Assembly (NCBI RefSeq): GCF_023156535.1 | Contig: NZ_JALNMH010000005.1 | Coordinates: 158,275-222,274, forward strand | Direction: 5' to 3' | Length of the DNA: 64,000 bases | DNA from: Pseudomarimonas salicorniae | GTDB taxonomy: Bacteria; Pseudomonadota; Gammaproteobacteria; Xanthomonadales; Xanthomonadaceae | Part shown: positions 55,120-63,660 of the stretch, piece by piece | Position numbering within the stretch: the stretch's first letter is position 1 | How the letters are laid out: each line of letters starts with the position of its first letter | Made by a program: the position numbers and the translations under genes | The notes under the pieces: generated by a model | Databases searched by the model: none | The model's input: only the letters and a program-made list of their open reading frames with translations | What the model was told of the DNA's origin: nothing

Positions 55120-57312
55120 ATGCTGCGCCCCGCACTGCCCACGCCGGAGAACCTGCCCGGCAGCCAGCTGGAGCTGGCCGGATTCACCCTCGATATCGCT
55201 GCCCGTGAACTGCGCCGGCCGGGCGCGCGCCGTGGCAAGCGACTGACGGTGAAGGCGCAGCAGGTGCTTCTGACTCTCGCCCTGCGCCCTGGAGAAGTCG
55301 TCAGCCGCGAGTCGCTGATGGATGCCGTATGGCCGGACAGCTACCCGACGGGTGACGTGCTGACCCAGGCCATCGTGCTGCTGCGTCGCAGCTTCGACGA
55401 CGATGCCGAAGCCCCGAGGTTCATCGAGACCATTGCCCGCAGCGGCTACCGGCTGCTGGTCGAGCCGATCTGGCGGGCGCCTGCCGTCCCCCCGATGCCG
55501 GCGCCGGGCAGCACCCTGTCCACGCGCCCGGAAACCCGTCGCCCAGGCCACTGGTGGCTTGCCCTGGCCGCCACCCTGCTGGTGCTGCTCGGGCTCGTCA
55601 CGGTCCTGTGGCGACCGGTCCGTGAGCAGCCGGTTGCCGGCGTCGGGCCCGCTGCGGCGCCGAGGATCCTCGCCTCCAGTCCGAAGTTCGAGTACCAACC
55701 CGCGCTGTCCCCCGACGGCGAACTGCTGGTGCTGGTCATTGCCGAGGACGAGTACTCGCCGGGCACCCTCTACCTGCAATCCACCGGCGAGTTCGTCGCC
55801 CGCCAGCTGAGCCGTCCGCCGGCCGGAGCCAGCGACGAGTACCCGACCTGGTCCCCCGACCAGCGCTGGATTGCCTTCCGTCGCCGCTTCGAAGGCCTCG
55901 CCGAGCCGGCATGCGAGCTGCGCCTGATCTCGGTGGCCAGCGGGGCGGAACGGCTGATCGGCGGTTGCGGCGGCCCGGTGCTCGGTCTGGCGTTCAGCGC
56001 CGACGGCCGCGAGCTCGTGGCGGGGGGCTATCGCGAAGCGGGCAGTGAGAGAACCGGGCTGCGACGGATCCTGCTGGAAAGCGGTGAGATCCGCAGCGTG
56101 CCGATCCTGGACGATGCCCTGCCGGCAGCCTATTCCACTCCGCGGGTGTCGGCTGACGGGCGCACCCTGCTGTTCCGCCGCGGGCTGGCGACCGCCGATC
56201 TGTTCCGGGTGCCGATCGAAGGCGGCCGACCGCAGGCGGTGACCCGGATTGCTGGGGACATTCGCGGGCATGACTGGCTGGGGTCAGAGGGTGACATCGT
56301 GTTCAGTCGGGTCAACCAGGACGGGCTGCAGCTCTATCGCGCCCCTGCCGCCGGCGGCGAGCCCGAGCGGCTGGAGGCCAACGGGCAGTTTCCTCGGGCC
56401 GATGCCGAGGGGCGTCGCGTGGTGTTCCAGCAACCTCGCGTCGGCTACATCATCCGCCGGTTCGGCGCTAACGGAGAGGCGCTGGCGACCCCGCCGGGGG
56501 CGCGCTCGAGCCGCAACGACATGCTGCCTTCGCCATCGCCGGATGGACGGCGGGTGGCGTTCTATTCGGACCGCTCCGGCGTCGTCGGGCTGTGGCTGGC
56601 GGACACCGCTGCCGCCACCGGGGCGACGCCGGTGGAGGGGCTTTCGCCACAGCCGCGTTTCGCCGCGGTCTGGTCGCCAGACGGCAAGCATCTGCTGCTT
56701 GCCGCCCACGGAGCCGAAGGCGACGGGCTGTACGAGGTCGAGGTTGCCAGCCGCCGGGCGCGGCGGCTTGATGTCGCACCGCCGATCGGCGCGCTTGCCT
56801 ACCTCGATGCCGATCGCCTGCTGGTCAACCGCGGGGTGACGGACCGCTTCAGACTGACCCTGCACCGGCGCGAGGACGGCGCGCAGATCGGCGACGCCAG
56901 CATTGAGGGGGTCGGCTTCCTGCAGACAGTGGCCGGCGAGAACCGGATCCTGCTCACGCTCGAGGGCCGAACCGGACTGTTCCTGACCGACTCGGCACTT
57001 TCCCCTCCCCGCCTGCTGCGCGAAGATCTGTTGCCCCCCGAGCTTTACCGCGCATTCGGCGTAGCCGGCGAGCGCCTGTGGTTCCTGCGCCATGCCGATG
57101 AGGAGGCGGACTTCTCGCTGTGGTCCCTGCCCCTGTCCGATCTCGCGGCGGAGCCGGAGCGCTGGGCGCTGCTCGACAGCCTGGGATCGCTCTTGCCGAA
57201 CTTCAGCCCACTGGCGACCGATGGCGACCCCGTCCTCTGGTTCGGCGTCCAGTCCGCACCCGAGTCGGACATCGCGCTGCTGGAGCTGCCAGGCTCGCTG
57301 CCGCGGCGCTGA
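55120..57312 (+). CDS. Membrane-bound winged-helix regulator with TolB-like propeller
   Basis: A 730-residue ToxR/CadC-like one-component regulator. Residues about 18-115 form an OmpR-type winged helix (LTVKAQQVLLTLALRPGEVVSRE, then VLTQAIVLLRRSFDDD and FIETIARSGYRLL). A proline-rich linker leads to one membrane helix (145-164). The remaining ~560 residues outside the cytoplasm contain repeated PD40/TolB blades (YQPALSPDGELLVLV, YPTWSPDQRWIAFRR, MLPSPSPDGRRVAFYSD). It should sense a periplasmic ligand and bind DNA directly from the membrane. It lies 255 bp downstream of the TonB receptor, its plausible target. Confidence 0.87.
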   Translation: MLRPALPTPENLPGSQLELAGFTLDIAARELRRPGARRGKRLTVKAQQVLLTLALRPGEVVSRESLMDAVWPDSYPTGDVLTQAIVLLRRSFDDDAEAPRFIETIARSGYRLLVEPIWRAPAVPPMPAPGSTLSTRPETRRPGHWWLALAATLLVLLGLVTVLWRPVREQPVAGVGPAAAPRILASSPKFEYQPALSPDGELLVLVIAEDEYSPGTLYLQSTGEFVARQLSRPPAGASDEYPTWSPDQRWIAFRRRFEGLAEPACELRLISVASGAERLIGGCGGPVLGLAFSADGRELVAGGYREAGSERTGLRRILLESGEIRSVPILDDALPAAYSTPRVSADGRTLLFRRGLATADLFRVPIEGGRPQAVTRIAGDIRGHDWLGSEGDIVFSRVNQDGLQLYRAPAAGGEPERLEANGQFPRADAEGRRVVFQQPRVGYIIRRFGANGEALATPPGARSSRNDMLPSPSPDGRRVAFYSDRSGVVGLWLADTAAATGATPVEGLSPQPRFAAVWSPDGKHLLLAAHGAEGDGLYEVEVASRRARRLDVAPPIGALAYLDADRLLVNRGVTDRFRLTLHRREDGAQIGDASIEGVGFLQTVAGENRILLTLEGRTGLFLTDSALSPPRLLREDLLPPELYRAFGVAGERLWFLRHADEEADFSLWSLPLSDLAAEPERWALLDSLGSLLPNFSPLATDGDPVLWFGVQSAPESDIALLELPGSLPRR

Positions 57313-57381
57313 GTGCCCTCGACCCATCCCCACGGAGGCCGTTGCAAGCCTCTGAACTGCATGGAATAAATCTTTCGCAGC

Positions 57382-57404
57382 GGATTCGCCTGGGAGGCGA
57401 ATCC
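57382..57404. promoter_or_regulatory. Inverted repeat upstream of AraC gene
   Basis: GGATTCGCC and GGCGAATCC form a perfect 9-bp inverted repeat with a 5-base centre, 69 bp past the propeller-regulator stop and 87 bp before the AraC start. It can be an operator for a dimeric protein or a terminator-like hairpin without U-run. Confidence 0.5.
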
Positions 57405-57491
57405 GGATCTAACCGGTCCTTCGCCACTCTTTCCTGACGGGCCGAAGCCGGCCCTGCAGCCTGCCTCCCGGATACTTGCAGGGGAAGGCGG

Positions 57492-58367
57492 ATGGACATC
57501 GAATGGCGGGCGCTGCGCGGCGGCGCGATCGGGGAGCTGGCCGCTACGTCCGGGACGGCCCGGCCGGCGCTGTGCATGCTCGGGGATCACGCCCAGCTGC
57601 GGCTGTCCGCAGCGTGGATCCTTGTGATCGTGCTGCACGGCAAGGCAGAGGTGCGACACGGCGAAGAGAAACTCTGGCTGGAGGGTCGTCAATGGCTGAC
57701 GCTCAGTCGTGACGCACAGACCCTGGTCAGAGTGCGCGGGGCAGGCCGGGTGCTGGTGGCCAGTGGCGACGCGGCGAGCCTGGCCATGTTCGACCCCGGC
57801 GGCCTGTGGCTGCCCTGCGCCCGGGGTGGTCTCAAGGCGCCGGCCGGACGCGTCCTGCAAGCACTGCGGCGTAGTCTCACCGAGTGCGGAAGCGTCGACC
57901 CCGCTGACGCCGAGGGCTTCCTTCGCCGGCTCCTGGATGGCCTGACCCCGTGCGGACTGCAGGAGGCACGCGTGCCCGGCCGCACCGCCCTGCGCCGGCG
58001 CCAGCTGCTGGCCCGCATGCTTCGCGGCCGCCTGTACATCGAGGGCCATGCCGACCGTGTCGTGCGCATCACCGAGCTGGCGCGGCTGTGCAGCTTCTCG
58101 CCCTGGCACTTCACCAAGACCTTCCACCAGCTGTTCGGCGAGACCCCGCAAGCCTTCGGCGCCAGGACCCGGCTGCTGCGCGCCCGGGAGCTTGTCCGCG
58201 ATACCCAGCTGGCGATCTGCGAGGTGGCCGCGGCCTGCGGCTTCGAGAACGCCAGCTCGTTTGCCCGCGCCTTCCACGACCGCTTCGGCGAGAGCGCCTC
58301 ACGACTCCGGGCCCGGGCGCGCGCTGCGGGCAACGGAATGTATGGCCGGAGGATTGAGCGCTCATAG
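57492..58367 (+). CDS. AraC-family transcription regulator
   Basis: A 291-residue regulator. The N-terminal ~170 residues have no clear ligand-binding family. The C-terminal ~100 residues contain the two AraC helix-turn-helix motifs: ITELARLCSFSPWHFTKTFHQLFG and the recognition block ICEVAAACGFENASSFARAFHDRFG. The start follows AGGGGAAGG. It is co-directional with the propeller regulator 179 bp upstream, separated by an inverted repeat. Target genes unknown. Confidence 0.88.
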   Translation: MDIEWRALRGGAIGELAATSGTARPALCMLGDHAQLRLSAAWILVIVLHGKAEVRHGEEKLWLEGRQWLTLSRDAQTLVRVRGAGRVLVASGDAASLAMFDPGGLWLPCARGGLKAPAGRVLQALRRSLTECGSVDPADAEGFLRRLLDGLTPCGLQEARVPGRTALRRRQLLARMLRGRLYIEGHADRVVRITELARLCSFSPWHFTKTFHQLFGETPQAFGARTRLLRARELVRDTQLAICEVAAACGFENASSFARAFHDRFGESASRLRARARAAGNGMYGRRIERS

Positions 58368-58508
58368 CCAAATTGAACGAACGGCCTCGCCGGCGCACCC
58401 CGTCACGATCGGCAGGCCGAGTGCCCGGTAGCGTCGGATCGCGCACCGGCTGCGGGCGGCCTGAGGCGGGCGTTCGGCAATGAGTGCGGTGGGCGCAAAG
58501 CGGACATT

Positions 58509-58833
58509 CATAGGGTGCGGCTGGCCGCACCGGGCTTACCGTCCGAACGCCCGTATCGGTGCGCCAAGGCACACCCTATGGAACTTCGCTGACGCCCAAA
58601 GAAGCCCGACTGCAGGAGTACCCTTGGACGCGACCGCGGCGTGTCGGATTCACCACAGTGTGCGGCCAGAGCGGAACTCCGCGGTCGCGCCCAAGGGCAC
58701 TCCCACAATCTGACTGCGGCAAGGCCTGCTTCGCGGCGCAACCCCGACCTGGCAACGCCATTGCGTGTGTAGGAGCCAGCTTGCTGGCGATCGTTCCGTC
58801 CGGGGTGCCTATCGCCAGCAAGCTGGCTCCTAC
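58509..58833. repeat. Composite palindromic repeat, copy 4 (modules 1-3-2)
   Basis: Module 1 (58509-58580), module 3 (58611-58707) and module 2 (58769-58833) occur with the same order and linkers as copies 1 and 3. The gene-free stretch 58368-59031 between the convergent AraC and STAS genes holds this repeat; 58834-59031 shows no further feature I can support. Confidence 0.88.
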
Positions 58834-59031
58834 ATCCGGGTTCTGCGGAAGGTCTGCTTCGCGCCCGGACCGGCGGTTCCCGAATGCCGGCCAGTGGCCG
58901 GCTCCGGTCGGTGGGTCCACTGCCGGTCGTGGTCAGGGTTGCTGGCCGAGGGGGTCGACCGGCCTGCCATGGGGAGTCAGGTGTCTGGCGGTTTCCGCGA
59001 TGGCGCGCAGCGGCTGCGCGGATCCGCAGGC

Positions 59032-59538
59032 TCAGTCGGCTGGGTCGCCTGACGACATCTCGGCCTCGAGAACCGCGAGCAGGTCCTTGAAGGTCTCCGC
59101 GTTGCGCGGGTCGTGCTGGATCAGGGCGCGGTGGGCCTTCAGCACCAGGGCTGCCTGGGCCCTGGGGTCGCCGGGCCCGGCGCTGGATACCGGTGCAGCA
59201 CGCGGCAGCGCGTCGGGTTCGGCATCCAGCCGCTGGAACAAGGTGTCAAGGTGCAGGTCGACCAGCTGCTGCCAGAGGTCGACATCGGGGCAGATCAGCA
59301 GCGGCGGCTCGGCGCCGAGGTCGGCGGCGCGGCGGGCGGCGAGCACGAGCATGCCGATCACCGTGCTGTCCATGAAGGTCGCGTGTTCGAGGTCGATCAC
59401 CAGCTGGCGCATGCCGGGAGCCAGCTGCAGCTCGATGCTGCGCTCCAGCGCGTCGGCCAGCAGATGGCGCAGTTCGCCCTCCAGTCGCAGGACCACGACC
59501 CCCTCGTGGCGGGCGACCTGCAGGGCACCCTCGCTCAT
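59032..59538 (-). CDS. STAS-domain anti-sigma factor antagonist
   Basis: A 168-residue protein with an SpoIIAA/RsbV-like STAS domain (about 1-105). It shows LRLEGELRH, VIDLEHATFMDSTVIGMLV, where Ser in MDSTVIG is the usual phosphorylation site, and LQRLD-like ending helices. A C-terminal extension of about 60 residues is helical and of unknown role. It overlaps the phosphatase gene by 4 bp (ATGA), so the two are coupled and the phosphatase probably removes phosphate from this protein. The matching anti-sigma kinase is not in the window. Confidence 0.88.
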   Translation of the reverse strand: MSEGALQVARHEGVVVLRLEGELRHLLADALERSIELQLAPGMRQLVIDLEHATFMDSTVIGMLVLAARRAADLGAEPPLLICPDVDLWQQLVDLHLDTLFQRLDAEPDALPRAAPVSSAGPGDPRAQAALVLKAHRALIQHDPRNAETFKDLLAVLEAEMSSGDPAD

Positions 59539-60857
59539 CGCGCGGCTCCGTCGCGGAGCAGGAGCAGGGCGATGTCGTCGCGCAGCGCCGACTCCGCCGA
59601 GCAGCCCAGCGCAACCGCCAGCGCATCGGCATGTTCGAGGCCGGGATGCACCGTGTCGGCGAAGCGGGCCAGTCTGGCCTCGGCATCGCCCTCGCTGCTG
59701 AGCTCGAGCACGCCGTCGCTGGCCAGGGCCAGGACGAACCCGCGCGGCAGGTCGAGTCGTTCGCTGGTGTACTCCGCGCTCTCGACCAGGCCCGCCGGCG
59801 TGCTGCGCTGTCCGAGCCGGCGCGGGGCGCCCTTGCCGGTACCGAGGATCGGCGGCGGCTGGGCACCGGCGTTGGCGTAGACCAGCAGGCGTCGGACCGG
59901 GTCGAGCACGCACACGCTCAGGGCGATGTGCTTGCCGATGTCGTCGCGGAACAGCTCGGTGTTGAGCTGGGCCAGCAGCAGGGCCGGATCGCCAAGCACC
60001 TCGTCGCGGCGCATCGAATCGAGCTGGGTGGCGACGAAACGCTTCAGGTAGACGGTGACGAAGGCCGAGGCGACGCCGTGGCCGGCGACGTCGGCGAGGT
60101 AGAACAGCACCCGCCCATCGGGCTGCGGCAGGTAGTCGAGAAAGTCGCCGGACAGGAACTCCGAGGGCAGCAGCAGGTGGCTGAAGGCGAAGTCGCCGAC
60201 CACCAGCTCGCGCCGCGGCAGCAGCTTGAACTGCATGCGCCGGCCGGCGCGCTCGCCCTGTTCGAGGGCCTCCAGCGAGCGCTGCAGGGCCTCGGTGCGC
60301 TGGGCCACCTTGTCGGCCAGGTCGCGATTCAGCCGCATCACCTCGTGGATGGTCTGCCACGCGCGCAGCGCGGCAACCACCGTGGTGGTCAGCCGTGCCG
60401 CGGTCAGCTCGGTCTTTTCCTTGTAGTCGTTGATGTCGTACTCGAGGATCACCTGTCGCTCGGGTGCCTGTCCGGCCTGCCCGGTACGCAGCACGATGCG
60501 CAGCGCATGGTTGCCCAGCTCGTCCCGCACGTGACGAACCACCTCCAGCCCGGCGTCCTCGGTTTCCATCACCACATCGAGCAGGACCACCGCGATGTCC
60601 GGATCCGCAGCCAGCATGGCGCAGGCTTCGGCGCCGCTGTGCGCGGAGAGGAAGTGCAGGCCGCGGCCGGCAAAGCGCAGGCCCTGCAGGGCCATGCGGG
60701 TGACGCCGTGCATCTCCGGCTCGTCGTCGGCGATCAGCAGCTTCCAGCCGGGGGGCTCGCTCCGGGCCGGCTCGCCTTCGTCGAGCAGTACCAGTTCGTC
60801 GCGCGCTTCGGCCACCTGCCGCTCCCTGCTCCGGGGCTGGATCCTGGTCGCAAGCAT
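59535..60857 (-). CDS. Response regulator with SpoIIE/PP2C phosphatase domain
   Basis: A 440-residue signalling protein from the ATG at 60857 (GAAGG just upstream; an ATG at 60875 is an alternative). The receiver domain (about 35-165) has LLIADDEPEMHG and VVLLDVVMETED with the phosphoacceptor Asp. A helical linker (YDINDYKEKTELTAARL) resembles that of DUF3369-type regulators. The PP2C domain (about 220-440) has LPSEFLSGDFLDYL, FYLADVAGHGVASAFVTVYL and LASDGVLELS. It should dephosphorylate the STAS partner on command of an unknown kinase, turning on a stress or envelope programme by partner switching. Confidence 0.88.
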   Translation of the reverse strand: MLATRIQPRSRERQVAEARDELVLLDEGEPARSEPPGWKLLIADDEPEMHGVTRMALQGLRFAGRGLHFLSAHSGAEACAMLAADPDIAVVLLDVVMETEDAGLEVVRHVRDELGNHALRIVLRTGQAGQAPERQVILEYDINDYKEKTELTAARLTTTVVAALRAWQTIHEVMRLNRDLADKVAQRTEALQRSLEALEQGERAGRRMQFKLLPRRELVVGDFAFSHLLLPSEFLSGDFLDYLPQPDGRVLFYLADVAGHGVASAFVTVYLKRFVATQLDSMRRDEVLGDPALLLAQLNTELFRDDIGKHIALSVCVLDPVRRLLVYANAGAQPPPILGTGKGAPRRLGQRSTPAGLVESAEYTSERLDLPRGFVLALASDGVLELSSEGDAEARLARFADTVHPGLEHADALAVALGCSAESALRDDIALLLLRDGAAR

Positions 60858-60979
60858 AAGCCTTCGGCCGCTCATCCGTGCGAAGGCGCCACGCTCGTCC
60901 GCCGCTCCGTCCGGCGTGCGGCATACTGCACGGACGGGTGCGGTCTGACGCGATGGGCGGCGGGGCGGATGCGGCAGCA

Positions 60980-61300
60980 AGGCGGCTACCGGGACGATTC
61001 GGCTTGGCGCGCGACGACCGCTTCGTGGCGGCTGCTGCTCGCCTGCCTGCTGTGCCTGCTCTCCGCGTCGGGCGACTGCGCGAGGCGGTCGGCACCGAAC
61101 TGCGCGAGCCCGCGTTGACCATCAGCGTCGGCGTGGCCTGTACCCGCGATGCCGGCTTTGCCGATCCACGTGCCCTGTGCCGCGCCGCCGACGAGGCCTT
61201 GTATGCCGCCAAGGGGCAGGGTCGCGACCGGGTCGAGCACCACGCTCCGGCACAACGCGCCGACGCCCTTCTGGCGCCCTCGGCAAGCAGAGTAGGCTAG
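60980..61300 (+). pseudogene. Decayed GGDEF-domain remnant
   Basis: The frame keeps the C-terminal part of a GGDEF domain: RLREAVGTELREPALTISVGVACT and RAADEALYAAKGQGRDRVEHH. The place of the signature reads RLPGRFGLARDD: the GG(D/E)EF motif is gone, consistent with small deletions, and there is no upstream GGDEF half. It ends 33 bp before a complete GGDEF gene in the same direction, so it may be the residue of a duplicated cyclase or of a former longer gene. Confidence 0.6.
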
Positions 61301-61332
61301 CCTTCGCGGCACAGAGCAAGCCGGAAAAGGTC

Positions 61333-63066
61333 ATGCCCAACGGATTCGGATCAGGCACACGCCGCCTCCAGGCAGTCGGGTTCGTGGTGTTCCTGCTGCT
61401 GCTGGGAAGCGTGGCCGCCCTGCTTCTGGACGCGGTCGGCCGGTACACGGATGACGCCGAGGATGTCGCTCACACCCAGCATGTGCTGGCGACCCTGGCC
61501 GGGCTGGAGGCTCGCGTGCAAGGGGCGATCGCGCAGCAGCGCCTGTTCCTGCTGCTGGGTGACCCGGACAGCCTCGCCAAATTCAGCATCGCGGCCGGCG
61601 CCTCGCGGGAGATCGCCCTTGAGCTGCCGAATCTGTTCGCGGCCGACTCGCCGCAGGCAGGCCTTGCCGGAACGCTCGAGCGCCAGGTCGATGCACGCAT
61701 GACGGCCGCGGAGGGCGTTGCCGTGGCGCGCCAGCAAGGCGGATTGCAGGCGGCGGTCACCGAGCTGGGCAAAGGGCAGGGGCTGGTGCTGGAGCGCGAC
61801 ATCGAGCGCCGCCTGGCACAGCTGCGGCAGACCGAGCAGCAGCGCCTGCTCGACCGCCAGCAGGTCAGCGAGGCCAGCAACAGCCGACTGGCGCTGCTGG
61901 GCAGCCTCGGCCTGCTGCTGGCGGCATTGGTGGTGGTCAGCATGATGCTTCTGCTGCTGCGCGAGAACCGGCAGCGGCGGCGGGCCGAGCAGGCCAGCGA
62001 AAGCGATCGTGCGGCCCTGCGTCGAAGCGTGGGCGAACTGGAAACCAGGCAGCAGCAGCTGAGGTCGCTGGCCGACCATTCCAGCCTGCTGCAGGACTGC
62101 CAGAACGAGCTCGAGGCGCTTGAAGTCAGCGCCAACGCTCTGCGCGAGTTGTGTGCCGGCTGGAGCGGCGCGCTCTACCTGATGCGGGCCTCGAGGGACT
62201 ATGCCGAGCGGGCGCGCAGCTGGGGCCCGGCGGCCAGCCAGCCCGGCGAGGTGGTGGCCATGCAGGCCTGCTGGGCGCTGCGTCGCGCCGAGTCGCATCT
62301 TCTGCCCTCTCCCGAGGCGGGGCCGCGCTGCGCCCACCTGCCGGCGCCCGATGAGTGCTGCGCGACCTCGCTGTGCGTACCGCTGCTGGCACAGGGAGAG
62401 CTCCAGGGCCTGTTGTGGCTCGGCCATGAAGGGATGGAAACCGGCGAGCCGATCCGCGACCTGGCCGAGTCGGCCGGCCGCGACCTGGCCCTGACCCTTG
62501 GCAACCTGCGCCTGCGCGAGAGCCTGCGCCGGCAGTCGATCCGCGATCCGCTGACCGGACTGTTCAATCGTCGCTACCTGGACGAATCTCTGGGCCGCGA
62601 GCTGGCCCGTTGCCGTCGTCGGCAGCAGCCCCTGACCGTCCTGATGTGCGATCTGGACCACTTCAAGCGGCTCAACGACGGGTTCGGACACGAAGCGGGC
62701 GACGCGGTCCTGCGCGCCTTCGGCGAGCTGCTCGGCAAGGCCGGCCGCGGGGAGGACATCCCCTGCCGCTACGGGGGCGAAGAGTTCCTGCTCATCCTGC
62801 CCGACGCCGACGCAACGACTGCCCTCGGCCGCGCCGAGCGGATACGCGGCGCCGTCGCGGCGCTGCGTGTTGAACACCTGGGCCGTCCGGTCGGCGCGCT
62901 CAGCGTATCGATCGGTGTGGCCTGCGCCCCGCAGCACGGCGAGGACGAGGCCAGCCTGCTGCGCGCCGCCGACGCCGCGCTGTACGCGGCCAAGCACGGC
63001 GGCCGGAACCGGGTCGTGCTGGCGAATTCGGGGGCTGAGACCGGGCCCGTGACGCAGGCCCTATAG
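61333..63066 (+). CDS. CHASE3-GAF-GGDEF diguanylate cyclase
   Basis: A 577-residue membrane enzyme that makes cyclic di-GMP. A helix at about 15-37, a periplasmic CHASE3 domain (HTQHVLATLAGLEARVQGAI, FLLLGDPDSLAKF) and a second helix (about 195-220) are followed by a coiled coil, a GAF-like domain (about 260-395) and the GGDEF domain. The signature is GGEEF (481-485), active. An I-site Arg472-Gly-Glu-Asp475 lies five residues before it, so product inhibition is expected. The GAF region holds several Cys residues (PRCAHLPAPDECCATSLC). It overlaps the response-regulator gene tail to tail by 6 bp. Confidence 0.92.
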   Translation: MPNGFGSGTRRLQAVGFVVFLLLLGSVAALLLDAVGRYTDDAEDVAHTQHVLATLAGLEARVQGAIAQQRLFLLLGDPDSLAKFSIAAGASREIALELPNLFAADSPQAGLAGTLERQVDARMTAAEGVAVARQQGGLQAAVTELGKGQGLVLERDIERRLAQLRQTEQQRLLDRQQVSEASNSRLALLGSLGLLLAALVVVSMMLLLLRENRQRRRAEQASESDRAALRRSVGELETRQQQLRSLADHSSLLQDCQNELEALEVSANALRELCAGWSGALYLMRASRDYAERARSWGPAASQPGEVVAMQACWALRRAESHLLPSPEAGPRCAHLPAPDECCATSLCVPLLAQGELQGLLWLGHEGMETGEPIRDLAESAGRDLALTLGNLRLRESLRRQSIRDPLTGLFNRRYLDESLGRELARCRRRQQPLTVLMCDLDHFKRLNDGFGHEAGDAVLRAFGELLGKAGRGEDIPCRYGGEEFLLILPDADATTALGRAERIRGAVAALRVEHLGRPVGALSVSIGVACAPQHGEDEASLLRAADAALYAAKHGGRNRVVLANSGAETGPVTQAL

Positions 63067-63660
63067 CCAGCCGCGCTGCCGGGCCAGCCGCGAGGCCTCG
63101 ATGCGGTTGCCGACGCCGAGCTTGCCGATCGCCTCGGAAAGATAGTTGCGCACGGTGCCCTGGGACAGCGACAGGCGGCTGGCGATGTCGCCGCTGGACA
63201 GCCCCTCGCCGGCCAGCCTGAGCACCTGCCGCTCGCGCTCGGTGAGCGGGTCCTCGGCCTCCCAGGCGGCCAGGGCCAGCTGCGGGTCGATGGCCCGGCC
63301 GCCGCGCTGCACCACCCGCAGCGACTCGGCGAGTTGCTCGGAGGGCGCGTCCTTGAGCAGGTAGCCACGCACCCCGGCATCGAGGGCGCGGCGCAGGTAG
63401 CCCGAGCGGGCGAAGGTGGTGACGATGACCACCTTTACATCGAGTTTCGCCTCATGGATGCGCGCGGCCAGATCGAGGCCGGACAGCCCGGGCATCTCGA
63501 TGTCGCTGAGCAGCAGGTCGGGCGTGTGCGCCTGCACCGCTTCCCAGGCGGCCTCGCCGTCGCCCACCGCGGCAAGCACCTCGATGTCCGGCTCGAGGCC
63601 GAGCAGGGCGGCCAGCGCGCCGCGCACCATGGCCTGGTCCTCGGCGAGCACGATCCTCAT
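63061..63660 (-). CDS. NarL/LuxR-family response regulator
   Basis: A 199-residue regulator. The receiver domain has Asp8 and phosphoacceptor Asp53 (LLLSDIEMPG) and the Lys of GYLLKDAPS. The C-terminal LuxR helix-turn-helix has LTERERQVLRLAGEGLSSGDIA and LSQGTVRNYLSEAIGKLG. It starts with a 4-bp overlap (ATGA) at the end of the sensor kinase gene. The form is that of DesR-like regulators. Targets unknown. Confidence 0.92.
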   Translation of the reverse strand: MRIVLAEDQAMVRGALAALLGLEPDIEVLAAVGDGEAAWEAVQAHTPDLLLSDIEMPGLSGLDLAARIHEAKLDVKVVIVTTFARSGYLRRALDAGVRGYLLKDAPSEQLAESLRVVQRGGRAIDPQLALAAWEAEDPLTERERQVLRLAGEGLSSGDIASRLSLSQGTVRNYLSEAIGKLGVGNRIEASRLARQRGWL

